DNA of 64,000 nt, from NCBI RefSeq assembly GCF_003269035.1, contig NZ_QLTK01000003.1, positions 1-64,000 on the forward strand, written 5' to 3'. Numbering within the stretch: the stretch's first letter is position 1; every line of letters begins with the position of its first letter. The stretch comes from Paraburkholderia bryophila. Its GTDB lineage: Bacteria > Pseudomonadota > Gammaproteobacteria > Burkholderiales > Burkholderiaceae. A program made the translations under genes and the position numbers. Below the pieces are notes generated by a model. It searched no databases. It saw only the letters and a program-made list of their open reading frames with translations, and had not been told where the DNA came from. Below are positions 8,799-17,709 of the stretch, one piece after another.

Positions 8799-9197
8799 GA
8801 GGGTGCCATTGCGATGGCGCGAGGGCGCGGGCCGTGCGATCCACCAGCGGCGAACGTGTCGCTTCGGACGCCGTTCCGTTTCTTTCCGCCAGCGACGCGC
8901 CACCGCGCCGTGTCGGTCAGACAATTCGCCGTGCTACGTGCGTCTTCGCACGATGCAAATTTTGCAACGCAGGCACGCTTGGGACGCAAGCTTATGGCCC
9001 ATCAAAATATGCGGCGTTACACGGACGAAACAATTCTTCAGAGGGATAACCCTGTCAGGACGTTTCCCAACTGGCGCAACTGTTTTGAAGCTTGCAACGT
9101 ATCGTAAAACAACCAGGATGCATCAATAAAACGACACACGAGGGCCGTTCGATCAACAGGCTACGGCGGGGGCAAACACCGCTTCGGGGAGAGTGTC
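8799..9197. other. Intergenic region of about 400 bp, no gene seen
   Basis: Open frames here lack Shine-Dalgarno sites and recognisable motifs. The stretch separates the polysaccharide genes from the GntR regulator and ends with GGGGAGAG, the ribosome-binding site of the gene at 9198. No convincing terminator hairpin was found. Confidence 0.5.
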
Positions 9198-9920
9198 ATG
9201 GAACAGGCAAACAAAGATCGATCGCTGGTGAGCAAAGTCATGGACGGACTGGTCACCGGCATCGTCGAAGAGAAGTACGGCGCCATCCTGCCACCGCAGG
9301 ATGTGCTGTCGAAGGAGTTCGACGTCAGCCGCACCGTCATGCGCGAGGCGCTGTCGATGCTGCTCGCGCGCGACATGCTGGACGTGCGGCCGAAGATCGG
9401 CACGCGCATCCGGCCGATGAGCGATTGGCGCATGATCGACGAGGACGTCGTGCAGTGGCGTTTTCGCGCGAAGCCCGATCCGCTGTTTTTGCGCGACGTA
9501 ATCGAGTTCCGCATCCTGATCGAACCGCGCGCGTCGGCGCAGGCGGCGTCGCGGGGTAGTGCCGCCGATATCGCGGCGATCCGCGAGGCGTTCGAGGCGT
9601 TCCGCGCGATCCGGCCGGGCGAGCCCGGTTATCAGGAAGCCGACGAGCTGTTCCACACCCGCATCGTGGTGGCGAGCGGCAATCAGTTTTTCAAGCAGAT
9701 GGCGGCGATCGTTCGCGGCGCGCTGTCGACCGTCAATCCGATCGTCTCCACGCGGGAAGGGCTGTGGGAGACGGCGGTGAATTCGCATCGGCGAGTGGTC
9801 GACGCGATCGAACGGCGCGATCCGAAGGAAGCGGAAATCGCTTCGCTCGCGATGATCGATTTCACCGCGGAAGAAATCGGCGGCGAGTTTTCCGGGGAGC
9901 CGCCCGTCTCGCGCGAATAA
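9198..9920 (+). CDS. FadR/FCD-subfamily GntR transcriptional regulator
   Basis: A 240-residue regulator. Residues about 8-75 form the winged helix-turn-helix (ILPPQDVLSKEFDVSRTVMR, then EALSMLLARDML); residues about 90-225 are the all-helical FCD effector domain with metal-ligand-like residues (ELFHTRIV, NSHRRVVDAI). The FVVQWRF-like segment DVVQWRFRAKPDPLF is typical of the DgoR/UxuR-like branch, which senses sugar acids. It is preceded by a good GGGGAGAG site. It lies upstream of a Gfo/Idh/MocA oxidoreductase in the same direction, which may be a target, but the gap of 145 bp leaves that open. Confidence 0.85.
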   Translation: MEQANKDRSLVSKVMDGLVTGIVEEKYGAILPPQDVLSKEFDVSRTVMREALSMLLARDMLDVRPKIGTRIRPMSDWRMIDEDVVQWRFRAKPDPLFLRDVIEFRILIEPRASAQAASRGSAADIAAIREAFEAFRAIRPGEPGYQEADELFHTRIVVASGNQFFKQMAAIVRGALSTVNPIVSTREGLWETAVNSHRRVVDAIERRDPKEAEIASLAMIDFTAEEIGGEFSGEPPVSRE

Positions 9921-10065
9921 GCGCGCCCGCTGCTGCCGCGACGGCGGCAGGCGGACTGTCTTCGACGACCTTGCAGCACGAACGACGCAAGCTCATGTTC
10001 ACGCGTGAGCGAGCGGCATGCGCGACAATAGCGCCTGTTCGGAACTGCATGGACTCGAAGAAACG

Positions 10066-11082
10066 ATGACCACCACGTCAACATCGGCGGCAAACGCATC
10101 GCAACACGCTACGGATCGCGTGATCCGCTGGGGAATCGTCGGCACCGGCCGGATTGCCCGGCGCTTTGCGCAGGGGCTTGCGTTCGTACCGCACGCGCAA
10201 CTCAGCGCGCTGTGGTCGCGCCGGGCGGAACCCGCTCAGGCCTTTGCCGAAGAATTCGGCGGCGAGGTCTGCGCGAATTTCGACGCGCTGCTCGCGAGCG
10301 GCATCGACGCGCTCTATATCGCTACCGTTCAGGACAGCCATGCCGACTACGCGATCGCCGCATTGCAAGCCGGTCTGCACGTGTTGTGCGAGAAACCCGC
10401 CACCATCAACCGGCCGCAGCTCGAGCGTGTGCTCGACGCCGCGCGTGCCGCGCAACGGCTCTTCATGGAAGCGATGAAGCCGCCGTTCTATCCGCTCTAC
10501 AGAAGGTTGCGCGCGCATCTAACCGCTGAGCCGGTCGGCGACATCGGACTCGTGCGCGCCGGCTGTTCGGTGCCGGGCGTGCCGGACGATCATCCGTCGC
10601 TATCGTTCGAGCATGCCGGCGGCGCGCTGCTCGATATCGGCATCTACGAGATATTTCTTGCGGTCGACTGGTTGGGCGCGCCGCGCGAGGTGCAGACGCT
10701 CGGGCGGCTCGGCGCCACCGGCGTCGATCTGTTCGCGAGCCTGAACAGCCAGCATGAGCGCGGCATCGCGCAGTTGTTCTGCGGACTCGACCTGCACGGC
10801 AAGGGTGACGCGCTGTTGATGGCCAAAGGCGGCCATGTGACGATTCACGAGCCATGGTGGAATCCGTCGCGTGCCACGATCCGTTACGCGGATGGGCGCG
10901 TGGTCGAACTCGACGAGCCGTTCGAAGGCGGCGGCCTGAACTACGAGACCGCGCATTTCTGCGAGTTGATTCGCGCGGGACAGGTAGAGAGCCCGCTGAT
11001 GCCGCACAGCACGTCGCTGCAAATGATCGCGATGGCCGACGCGGCGCGCGCGGCGCTGGGGCTGAAGTTCGCGGGTGAGTGA
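10066..11082 (+). CDS. Gfo/Idh/MocA-family oxidoreductase
   Basis: A 338-residue NAD(P)-dependent dehydrogenase. The N-terminal Rossmann domain opens with WGIVGTGRIARRFAQG; the conserved EKPATINRPQLE follows near residue 110, and LFMEAMKPPFYP matches the family's MEAMW-type substrate-pocket motif seen in dihydrodiol/sugar dehydrogenases. The C-terminal domain (GGALLDIGIYEI) is the beta-sheet dimer domain. Start ATG 10066 was preferred over the in-frame ATG at 10018 because the extra 16 residues carry no family features. A sugar or cyclic diol substrate is likely but unproven. Confidence 0.8.
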   Translation: MTTTSTSAANASQHATDRVIRWGIVGTGRIARRFAQGLAFVPHAQLSALWSRRAEPAQAFAEEFGGEVCANFDALLASGIDALYIATVQDSHADYAIAALQAGLHVLCEKPATINRPQLERVLDAARAAQRLFMEAMKPPFYPLYRRLRAHLTAEPVGDIGLVRAGCSVPGVPDDHPSLSFEHAGGALLDIGIYEIFLAVDWLGAPREVQTLGRLGATGVDLFASLNSQHERGIAQLFCGLDLHGKGDALLMAKGGHVTIHEPWWNPSRATIRYADGRVVELDEPFEGGGLNYETAHFCELIRAGQVESPLMPHSTSLQMIAMADAARAALGLKFAGE

Positions 11083-11319
11083 GAGTTGTGCCGCGTGGTG
11101 TGGTGTCGCGTGGTGCGCACGCGCGGTTTGGCGGCGATCAAGCCGTTTAGTGAAGACGCGTCCCGGCGAAACGCACGGTCGCTTCATGCGGCGCCGCGCG
11201 TCGTTGGCATCGCCGCGTGGCTTCCCGAGGCGGTGGTACGATTTGCACGGGCCATGCAGCGCGTTCAATAGCGCCATCGGCCCGCAGCTTTCGAACACCT
11301 TCCACCGGAGCCGCCTGCC

Positions 11320-12021
11320 ATGCGCATGCCTGGAAAATTGTGGCGCGACAACAAGAGCCTCGTCGCGTTTCTGTTCTTGATGGTGCTGTTTCGCAGCGCC
11401 GTGGCCGACTGGAATGTCGTGCCGAGCGGCTCGATGCTGCCGACGATCCGCGAAGGCGACCGGATCTTCGTCGACAAGATGGCCTACGATCTGCGCGTGC
11501 CGCTCACGCATATCACGATCGCGCATCTGCACGATCCGCAGCGCGGCGATATCGTCACGATCGATTCGTCGGCCGCGCATGAGTTGATCGTGAAGCGTTT
11601 GATCGGCGTGCCGGGCGACCGTGTGGCGATGCGCGACAACGTGCTGTACGTGAACGGCGTGCGCGCCGATTACCAGACGCTGAAACTGAAGCCGCTGCCG
11701 GGCGATGCCGTGACGCCGGGCGATTATCTGACCGAGCGCTTCGACGGCGTCACGCACACAATGCGGCTCGCGCCCGACGCGCCCAGCCCGCGCAATTCGT
11801 TTGGACCGGTCACGGTGCCGCCGGGCGAGTATCTGATGCTCGGCGACAATCGCGACGACAGCGCCGACTCGCGTTACTTCGGTTTCTTTCCGCGCAAGGA
11901 ACTGATGGGCCGAACGCGCCACGTGGCGTTTTCGCTCGACCCGGACCACTACTACGCGCCGCGTTTCGAGCGCTTCGGTGCGGCGCTGGATCCGCACGCT
12001 GCGCCGCTCGCGAGCCGCTAG
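11320..12021 (+). CDS. lepB: Signal peptidase I (S26 family), short form
   Basis: A 233-residue serine peptidase that removes signal peptides from exported proteins. One N-terminal membrane segment (about residues 12-28) precedes the catalytic-serine motif VPSGSMLPT. The general-base lysine sits in IVKRLIGVPGD, and the box D motif is LMLGDNRDDSADSR. Housekeeping LepB of beta-proteobacteria is usually longer with two membrane segments, so this looks like a second, smaller enzyme. It stands alone on the plus strand and converges on the ABC permease. GGAG about 10 bp upstream serves the ATG; an in-frame ATG two codons later is equally possible. Confidence 0.85.
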   Translation: MRMPGKLWRDNKSLVAFLFLMVLFRSAVADWNVVPSGSMLPTIREGDRIFVDKMAYDLRVPLTHITIAHLHDPQRGDIVTIDSSAAHELIVKRLIGVPGDRVAMRDNVLYVNGVRADYQTLKLKPLPGDAVTPGDYLTERFDGVTHTMRLAPDAPSPRNSFGPVTVPPGEYLMLGDNRDDSADSRYFGFFPRKELMGRTRHVAFSLDPDHYYAPRFERFGAALDPHAAPLASR

Positions 12022-12101
12022 ATGCCAGACACGAGCCCGGCGATTTTCCGGACGCACGGCGGGACTCGTGGCAGGACGCACCGGGACGCTCGAGCGCATG
12101 C

Positions 12102-12761
12102 TCAGTTGCGTGACGGCAGCGCGAGGCGCCGTTCATACCAGCGCTGCACCCCTTCGAGCAGTTGACACAGTACCCAGTAGACCGCAGCCGCGGCCAGATA
12201 CAACGGCAGCGGCTGATAGGTCGACGCGATGATTTCCTGCGCGCTGCGCAGCAGTTCGGTGACGGTAATCACCGACACCAGCGAGGTGTCCTTGATCAGG
12301 CTGATCAAACTGTTCGACAGGCTCGGCACGGCAATACGCAGCGCCTGCGGCGCGATCACGTAGCGCAGCGTCTGGCGCCGTGACAGACCGAGGCTGTAGG
12401 CGGCCAGCCACTGGCCGTTGTGAATGCCTAATATCGCGCCACGCATGCTCTCCGACAGATACGCCGCGACATTCGCCGACAGCGCGATCACGCCGGCCGG
12501 CGTGGGATCGAGCGAAATGCCGAAGCTCGGCAAGCCGTAGTAAATCACGAAAATCTGCACCAGCAGCGGCGTGCCGCGCATCACGCTCACGTAGATGCGC
12601 GCAAGCCACTTCAGCACGCGGCTGTGGCTCACGCCCATCAACGCGAGCACGGCGCCGGCCAGCAGGCCGAAGAACATCGACAGAACCGCGAATTTGACCG
12701 TCAGGACGGCGCCCTGTGCCAGCACGGGAAGCGATTGGACGAGCAGGGAAGTGGTGGACAT
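12102..12761 (-). CDS. tcyL: Polar amino acid (cystine-type) ABC transporter permease
   Basis: A 219-residue inner-membrane permease of the HisMQ family with about five membrane segments and the EAA-type loop ANVAAYLSESMRGAILGIHN, then GQW. SVMRGTPLLVQIFVIYYGLP is the family signature near residue 65. The start at 12761 (MSTTSLLVQ) was chosen because the 44 codons before it look non-coding. It follows the binding protein on the same strand, with a strong terminator hairpin in between. The ATPase subunit is not in this window. Cystine specificity is inferred from the binding protein. Confidence 0.8.
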   Translation of the reverse strand: MSTTSLLVQSLPVLAQGAVLTVKFAVLSMFFGLLAGAVLALMGVSHSRVLKWLARIYVSVMRGTPLLVQIFVIYYGLPSFGISLDPTPAGVIALSANVAAYLSESMRGAILGIHNGQWLAAYSLGLSRRQTLRYVIAPQALRIAVPSLSNSLISLIKDTSLVSVITVTELLRSAQEIIASTYQPLPLYLAAAAVYWVLCQLLEGVQRWYERRLALPSRN

Positions 12762-12875
12762 GAGCGGGAGCGTCGGGTTGGCGTGAGGTTGGCGTCGGAT
12801 TGCCGTTGGATCACCGTTGGCGTCGACGCGCGAAGCGCACATCATAAACGTCGGCGAATTTTCAGGCGTGGTGCA

Positions 12876-12914
12876 AAAAGCGAAGGGCGGCATCGATCAC
12901 GATGCCGCCCTTCG
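12876..12914 (-). terminator. Intrinsic terminator/attenuator between the binding-protein and permease genes
   Basis: A perfect 15-bp inverted repeat (12881-12895 with 12900-12914, 4-nt loop) reads on the minus strand as a GC-rich hairpin followed by CTTTTT. It sits right after the stop of the binding-protein gene and upstream of the permease, so it should lower read-through into the permease. Confidence 0.85.
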
Positions 12915-12930
12915 TTTCATGCAGCGCCGC

Positions 12931-13725
12931 TTATTTGATCGGCTTGCTGACGTCGATACCGAACCATTTGTCGGAGATCTTCGTGAACGTGCCGTCCGCT
13001 TCGAGCTGATTCATCGCGTCGTCGATCGCCTTGGCGAACTTCGGGTTGCCCTTCCTGAACGGAATGCCCGACGGGTTGCCCGCGCCGACGTTCGCGCCGC
13101 TGCGCAGCGGCAACTGCGAGTTCTTCATCAGATACGCGAGCATCAGGCGGTCGTTGAGCGCCGCGTCCAGACGGCCGGCGGCCAGATCGCGCAGATATTC
13201 GGGCGCGCCCGGATACGTCTTCACGTCGATGCCCGGCACGGCCTTGGCCATGTCCATGTAGTTCGTGCCCAGTGCGACGCCGAGCTTCTCGCCCTTCAGG
13301 TCGTCGAGCGACTTGAACTGGCGCGTGTCGTCCTTACGCTGGATCAACTGCGCGGCCGAGTACGTGTAAGCCGGCGAGAAATCGAGCACCTGCTTGCGTG
13401 CATCCGTTATGCCGACCTGGTTGGCGATCACGTCGAACTTGCCCGCCTGCAGACCGGCGATGATCCCGCTCCATTCCGTCGTGACGAATTCCGGCTTCAC
13501 GCCGAGCTTGGCCGCAACCGCTTTGGCAACGTCGACGTCGTAGCCGACCAGTTCGCCCGACGGCGTTTTCGAGTTGAACGGCGGGAACGTGCCTTCCAGA
13601 CCGATGCGCAGCGTGCCGCGCTGTTTGACCTGGTCGAGCAGATCGTCCGCGTGCGCGGCGACGGCGGTGAACGACGCGCCGATCAGACCGGCGACCAGAA
13701 GCTTTTTCAGCAAGCCCAATTTCAT
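12931..13725 (-). CDS. tcyJ: Cystine-type ABC transporter periplasmic binding protein
   Basis: A 264-residue protein. Residues 1-26 are a signal peptide ending at AAHA-DD. The mature part has the family-3 solute-binding pattern: LLDQVKQRGTLRIGLEGTFP, GYDVDVAKAVAAKLGV, WSGIIAGLQAGKFDVIANQV and LGVALGTNYMDM. It closely resembles E. coli FliY/TcyJ, which binds cystine, hence the name. The start ATG at 13723-13725 follows AAAGGTACAGG. An 8-bp inverted repeat lies in the 5' region and a terminator after the stop. Other polar amino acids cannot be excluded. Confidence 0.8.
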   Translation of the reverse strand: MKLGLLKKLLVAGLIGASFTAVAAHADDLLDQVKQRGTLRIGLEGTFPPFNSKTPSGELVGYDVDVAKAVAAKLGVKPEFVTTEWSGIIAGLQAGKFDVIANQVGITDARKQVLDFSPAYTYSAAQLIQRKDDTRQFKSLDDLKGEKLGVALGTNYMDMAKAVPGIDVKTYPGAPEYLRDLAAGRLDAALNDRLMLAYLMKNSQLPLRSGANVGAGNPSGIPFRKGNPKFAKAIDDAMNQLEADGTFTKISDKWFGIDVSKPIK

Positions 13726-13738
13726 CCTGTACCTTTTG

Positions 13739-13763
13739 TTCGTCTGACGTTTTAACAGACGAA
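13739..13763 (-). promoter_or_regulatory. 8-bp inverted repeat near the promoter of the cystine-type binding protein
   Basis: TTCGTCTG at 13739-13746 and CAGACGAA at 13756-13763 are perfect complements around a 9-nt A/T-rich centre. On the minus strand this lies between a TATGCT -10-like hexamer (13764-13769) and the Shine-Dalgarno site, where either an operator or an mRNA hairpin would act. Confidence 0.5.
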
Positions 13764-13898
13764 AGCATAACAAAGCAGACTATCGAACCCTAAATACTGT
13801 TTGTTTATGTCTATATTCCCATGCGGATTGCATGGATAGCGGCGGCGGTATGACCGGCCTTGCGGCTGGCGTTACCGCCTCGCCGTCGTCATTGCGGC

Positions 13899-14921
13899 TT
13901 AACGCAGCGCTTGTGCGCATTCGGCCACCAGCGCCGGGCCACGGTAAATGAAGCCGGTGTAGAGCTGCACGAGCGAGGCCCCGGCCGCCAGCTTGGCGCG
14001 CGCGTCCTCACCCGAGAAAATCCCGCCGACGCCGATGATCGGCACCGTCTCGCCCACTTCGGCGCGCAGCTTGCGGATCACCTCGTTCGACGCGTCGAAC
14101 ACCGGCTTGCCCGACAGGCCGCCGGCTTCGTCGCCGTATTGCATGCCGGCCACCGCGGTACGCGACAGCGTGGTGTTGGTGGCGATCACGCCTTCGAAGC
14201 GGTGGCGCAGCAGTGTGTCGGCGATCGACTTGATCTGTTCGTCGTCGAGGTCCGGCGCGATCTTCAGCGCGAGCGGCACCAGTTTGCCGTGCAGGTCCGC
14301 GAGACGCTGCTGCTTGTCCTTGAGCGCCGCGAGCAGGGCGTCGAGTTCGCCCGCGCCTTGCAACTGGCGCAGGTTCTTCGTGTTCGGCGACGAGATGTTC
14401 ACGGTCACGTAGCTGGCGAACGGGTACACGCGTTCGAGGCAGTACAGGTAGTCTTCGGCGGCGCGTTCGATCGGGGTGTCGGCGTTCTTGCCGATGTTCA
14501 GCCCGAGCGTGCCGCGATAGCGCGCGGCCTGCACGTTCTTCACGAACTGGTCGACGCCCGCGTTATTGAAGCCCATCCGGTTGATCACCGCGTTCGCCTG
14601 CGGCAGACGGAACATGCGCGGCCGCGGATTGCCCGGCTGCGCGCGCGGCGTGACCGTGCCCACTTCGATGAAACCGAAGCCGAGCGCCGCCAGACCGTCG
14701 ATGCACGCGCCGTCTTTATCGAGCCCCGCGGCGAGCCCGACCGGGTTGCGGAACGTCAGTCCCATCACGGTGCGCGGAGCATCCGGCACGCGCGGCGCGA
14801 GCGCGCCCGCTAGGCCGGTGCGGCCGGCGGCGCCGAGCATGCGCAAGGTCAGGTGGTGAGCGTCTTCCGCGTCCATGCGAAAGAGTTGGGCGCGTACAAG
14901 CGGGTAGAGGGAACTGAACAC
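13899..14921 (-). CDS. pyrD: Dihydroorotate dehydrogenase (quinone), class 2
   Basis: About 340 residues. It oxidises dihydroorotate to orotate in pyrimidine synthesis and passes electrons to quinone at the inner membrane. Class 2 features are the N-terminal membrane-associating helix ([19 protein letters not shown]), [21 protein letters not shown] with the catalytic Ser region, NTTLSR, and [13 protein letters not shown] for FMN phosphate binding. The GTG at 14919-14921 gives the usual family N-terminus; an ATG at 14958-14960 is in frame, and neither has a strong Shine-Dalgarno site. It is on the same strand as bpt, 166 bp away. Confidence 0.93.
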   Translation of the reverse strand: MFSSLYPLVRAQLFRMDAEDAHHLTLRMLGAAGRTGLAGALAPRVPDAPRTVMGLTFRNPVGLAAGLDKDGACIDGLAALGFGFIEVGTVTPRAQPGNPRPRMFRLPQANAVINRMGFNNAGVDQFVKNVQAARYRGTLGLNIGKNADTPIERAAEDYLYCLERVYPFASYVTVNISSPNTKNLRQLQGAGELDALLAALKDKQQRLADLHGKLVPLALKIAPDLDDEQIKSIADTLLRHRFEGVIATNTTLSRTAVAGMQYGDEAGGLSGKPVFDASNEVIRKLRAEVGETVPIIGVGGIFSGEDARAKLAAGASLVQLYTGFIYRGPALVAECAQALR

Positions 14922-15087
14922 GGGACGAAGCCGGGCGGCCGGAAAATGGGAACCCGCCATTTTAACGGCTTTGAGGCTTTAATGAGACCGATTGAAAGCG
15001 CGGCGAAGGGTGGGGCGCGGTTTGGGCGTCATTCTCGACGCCGCTCGCGGTCGGCGGCGTCGCTCACGACGAAACCCGCAGGCCGGC

Positions 15088-15909
15088 TCAGGGCCGCAGC
15101 GGTCCGCGCCGGCCGTGGATCGCCAGATCGACCGGCGGCAGGTCGATGCTTTCCGGGTCGAGCACGTGCCACGCGCCGTCGATCAAGCCTTCGAGCGGCC
15201 GGAAATTCGCCTTGTAGGCCATCTTCGGGCTTTCGCGGATCCAGTAGCCGAGGTACACATACGGCAACTTCAGGCTGCGCGCCTGTTCGATCTGCCAGTA
15301 GATGTTGTAGGTGCCGAAACTGGTGTGCGCGAGGCCCGGCTCGAAAAACGTATACACCGACGAGAGCCCGTCGCCGAGGATGTCGATCATGCTGATCATG
15401 CGCAGGATGCCGGGCACGTCCGGCTGATCCGGCCATGGTTCGCGGAATTCCACGAGGCGCGAGTTGATCCGGCTTTGCAGCAGGAACTGTTCGTACTGGT
15501 CGCGGCTGTCGCGGTCCATGCCGCCGCCCGCGTGCCGTGCGGATTGATAGCGCATATAAAGCGCGTAGTGTTCTTCGTCGTAGTGCAGCGGCGCGACGGT
15601 CGCGACCAACTGGCCATGCTTTTTCCAGACCCGGCGTTGCGTGCGGTTCGGCTCGAACTGGTCGACCGGCACGCGCACCGGCACGCAGGCGCGGCAGCCG
15701 TCGCAATACGGACGGTAGGTGAACACGCCCGAACGCCGGAAGCCGGCCTTGACGAGATCGGTGTAGACGTCGGAATTGATCAGGTGGCTGGGCGTGGCGA
15801 CCTGCGAGCGCGCGATGCGGCCATCCAGATAGCTGCAGGGATACGGCGCCGTTGCATAAAATTGCAGCGCGGAAAGCGGTGAAAGAGGCAGCTCGTTGGG
15901 ATGAGTCAC
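15088..15909 (-). CDS. bpt: Aspartate/glutamate leucyltransferase (arginyl-transferase family)
   Basis: A 273-residue enzyme that attaches leucine from Leu-tRNA to N-terminal Asp or Glu, marking proteins for ClpS/ClpAP degradation. The cysteine cluster [13 protein letters not shown] near residue 65 and [20 protein letters not shown] near the C-terminus are hallmarks. The GTG at 15907-15909 starting [19 protein letters not shown] was chosen because it matches the family N-terminus; an open frame continues upstream to 16062. It neighbours aat, the other leucyl transferase of the N-end rule, on the same strand. Confidence 0.92.
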   Translation of the reverse strand: MTHPNELPLSPLSALQFYATAPYPCSYLDGRIARSQVATPSHLINSDVYTDLVKAGFRRSGVFTYRPYCDGCRACVPVRVPVDQFEPNRTQRRVWKKHGQLVATVAPLHYDEEHYALYMRYQSARHAGGGMDRDSRDQYEQFLLQSRINSRLVEFREPWPDQPDVPGILRMISMIDILGDGLSSVYTFFEPGLAHTSFGTYNIYWQIEQARSLKLPYVYLGYWIRESPKMAYKANFRPLEGLIDGAWHVLDPESIDLPPVDLAIHGRRGPLRP

Positions 15910-16234
15910 GTTGGCAGCTCTCGAAGCGTCTCTGGTAATGCAAACCCGGCGTGCCTTGCGGCTCATGACCCATGGCCCGGTAGGCGACGGATCCGGATTC
16001 GGCCTGATTTTTCCCGACTGGCTGTCTCTCGGCGCTAGTGCGGGTGTTGCTTTGTCAATCAATCGTTTAGCGTGGCCGGTCGGCAGCGGGTCCGCCGGAA
16101 AGCCTGCTTAAACGGTAACACGAAAATTTTCGTGGGACAGCCGGGTTAAAGCTCGACCATTGAACCATCGAACCGGGCGGCCGAGTTGTGACGTTAAGTA
16201 TATTGCGGATGGCAGCGCCTGTTTCGGCGCGCCA
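15910..16234. other. Intergenic region between bpt and aat, no gene seen
   Basis: About 325 bp upstream of bpt on the minus strand. It probably holds the bpt promoter. No strong terminator and no convincing small gene were found; open frames here mirror neighbouring genes. Confidence 0.5.
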
Positions 16235-16987
16235 TCAGCAATTGGGCGCGACGGGTTGCGTCGCGAGCAGCGTCGCGAGCACCGCTTTGTCGAAGCGCCA
16301 TGGAATCGGCGGTGCGCCGACGGTTGCGCGGACATGCGCGATAAACGCCTTGCGCGCGATCTCGCGACCGCCGAGCGAGGCCAGATGCGAGGTGTTCTGC
16401 TGGCAATCGATCAACTCGATGTGGTGGCTTCGCAAATGGCCGACAAGCGCGGACAGCGCGATCTTAGAAGCATCCGTGACCTCCGCGAACATCGATTCGC
16501 CGAAGAACATCCGGCCGAACGACACGCCGTACAAACCGCCCACCCGCTTGCCCTCGAACCAGCTTTCGATGCTGTGCGCATCGCCGACACGATGCAGCGA
16601 CGAATACGCTTCGACCACGTCCGCCGTAATCCACGTGCCGCGCTGGCCGCGCCGCGGCGCCTGCGCGCACGCGCGCATCACCCCGGCGAAATCATGGTCG
16701 ACGCGGATTTCCCACGCGTCGTCGCGCAGCACGCGCTTGAGCGTCTTGCGCAACGAAGGCGACAGTTTGAATTCGGCGGGCCGCAGGATCATGCGCGGGT
16801 CGGGACTCCACCACAGCACCGGCTGGCCGTCCGAATACCACGGGAAAATGCCGCGCCGGTAAGCGTCGATCAGCCGCGACGGCAGCAGGTCGGCGCTGGC
16901 GGCAAGCAGCCCCGGCGCACCGCTGGCGGCGCCGAGGGCTCGCTCGACAGAGGGAAAGGGATCGTCAGGTCCGAGCCAGGGCACCAT
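16235..16987 (-). CDS. aat: Leucyl/phenylalanyl-tRNA--protein transferase
   Basis: A 250-residue enzyme that transfers Leu or Phe from tRNA to N-terminal Lys or Arg of target proteins, creating N-degrons. Signature motifs are [20 protein letters not shown], then PDPRMIL near residues 45-70, [30 protein letters not shown] and the C-terminal [16 protein letters not shown]. Length matches the family. It begins 9 bp after the NUDIX gene on the same strand, suggesting a short operon, and lies close to bpt, which acts in the same degradation pathway. Confidence 0.95.
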   Translation of the reverse strand: MVPWLGPDDPFPSVERALGAASGAPGLLAASADLLPSRLIDAYRRGIFPWYSDGQPVLWWSPDPRMILRPAEFKLSPSLRKTLKRVLRDDAWEIRVDHDFAGVMRACAQAPRRGQRGTWITADVVEAYSSLHRVGDAHSIESWFEGKRVGGLYGVSFGRMFFGESMFAEVTDASKIALSALVGHLRSHHIELIDCQQNTSHLASLGGREIARKAFIAHVRATVGAPPIPWRFDKAVLATLLATQPVAPNC

Positions 16988-16996
16988 GGGCGCCGC

Positions 16997-17542
16997 TCAG
17001 CCTTCGCGCAGCGAGCGGAAGATGTCGCCCGTGTGCAGACCGAAACTGCCGGCGGCACGGTCGGCGAAAAAGAAGCGCAGGGTCTGGCCGACCGTGGGGA
17101 AGGCGATCTCGTCCCACGGAATCTCGTGTTCCTCGAAGAGCTTGACTTCGAGGCTTTCCTCGCCGGCGGCAATGTCGAGATCGAGCAGCCGCGCCATGTA
17201 GAACAGATGCACCTGGTGCACGTGCGGCACGTTCAGCAGCGAGAACAGGCTCTGCACCTCGACGCGCGCGCCGGCTTCTTCCAGCGTTTCGCGCGAGGCG
17301 GCCTCGGCGGTGGTCTCGCCCATTTCCATGAAGCCCGCGGGCAGCGTCCAGTAGCCGTAGCGCGGCTCGATCGCGCGGCGGCACAGCAGCACCTTGTCGT
17401 CCCAGACCGGGACGGTGCCGACCACGTTGCGCGGATTCTGATAGTGCACCGTGCCGCAACTGCCGCAGACGAAGCGCTCGCGGTTGTCGCCCGGCGGAAT
17501 GCTCAGGCTGACGCCGTGGCCGCAGACAGAACAGAATTTCAT
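16997..17542 (-). CDS. NUDIX hydrolase with N-terminal zinc ribbon
   Basis: A 181-residue protein. Residues 1-35 hold two CxxC pairs (CSVCG, CGSCG), a zinc ribbon. The NUDIX box starts with GFMEMGETTAEAASRETLEE, containing the REXXEE-type metal-binding core, near residue 70. It should hydrolyse a nucleoside diphosphate linked to another moiety. The zinc ribbon followed by a NUDIX domain recalls NADH-pyrophosphatase-like proteins, but the substrate is not evident. It is the first gene of the pair with aat and is divergent from the diiron-type gene at 17710. Confidence 0.88.
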   Translation of the reverse strand: MKFCSVCGHGVSLSIPPGDNRERFVCGSCGTVHYQNPRNVVGTVPVWDDKVLLCRRAIEPRYGYWTLPAGFMEMGETTAEAASRETLEEAGARVEVQSLFSLLNVPHVHQVHLFYMARLLDLDIAAGEESLEVKLFEEHEIPWDEIAFPTVGQTLRFFFADRAAGSFGLHTGDIFRSLREG

Positions 17543-17709
17543 AGGAAGGGGACGAGAAAGGGTGATGGGAGTTTATCACTGGGCCGGGCTTTCACCGACG
17601 CCTCAGATTGCGCACAAAAACCCGGTGCGCGATCTCATTTTCGATACGGAACGCTTTCTATAGTATTGAGCGCTTTGATCGGCACCACAAAAACTAGAAG
17701 GGGTTAAGC

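Noticed and set aside
10600..12099. A 499-codon minus-strand frame opposite the oxidoreductase and signal peptidase genes
   Set aside because: Antisense shadow of confident genes; Arg/His-rich with no domain.
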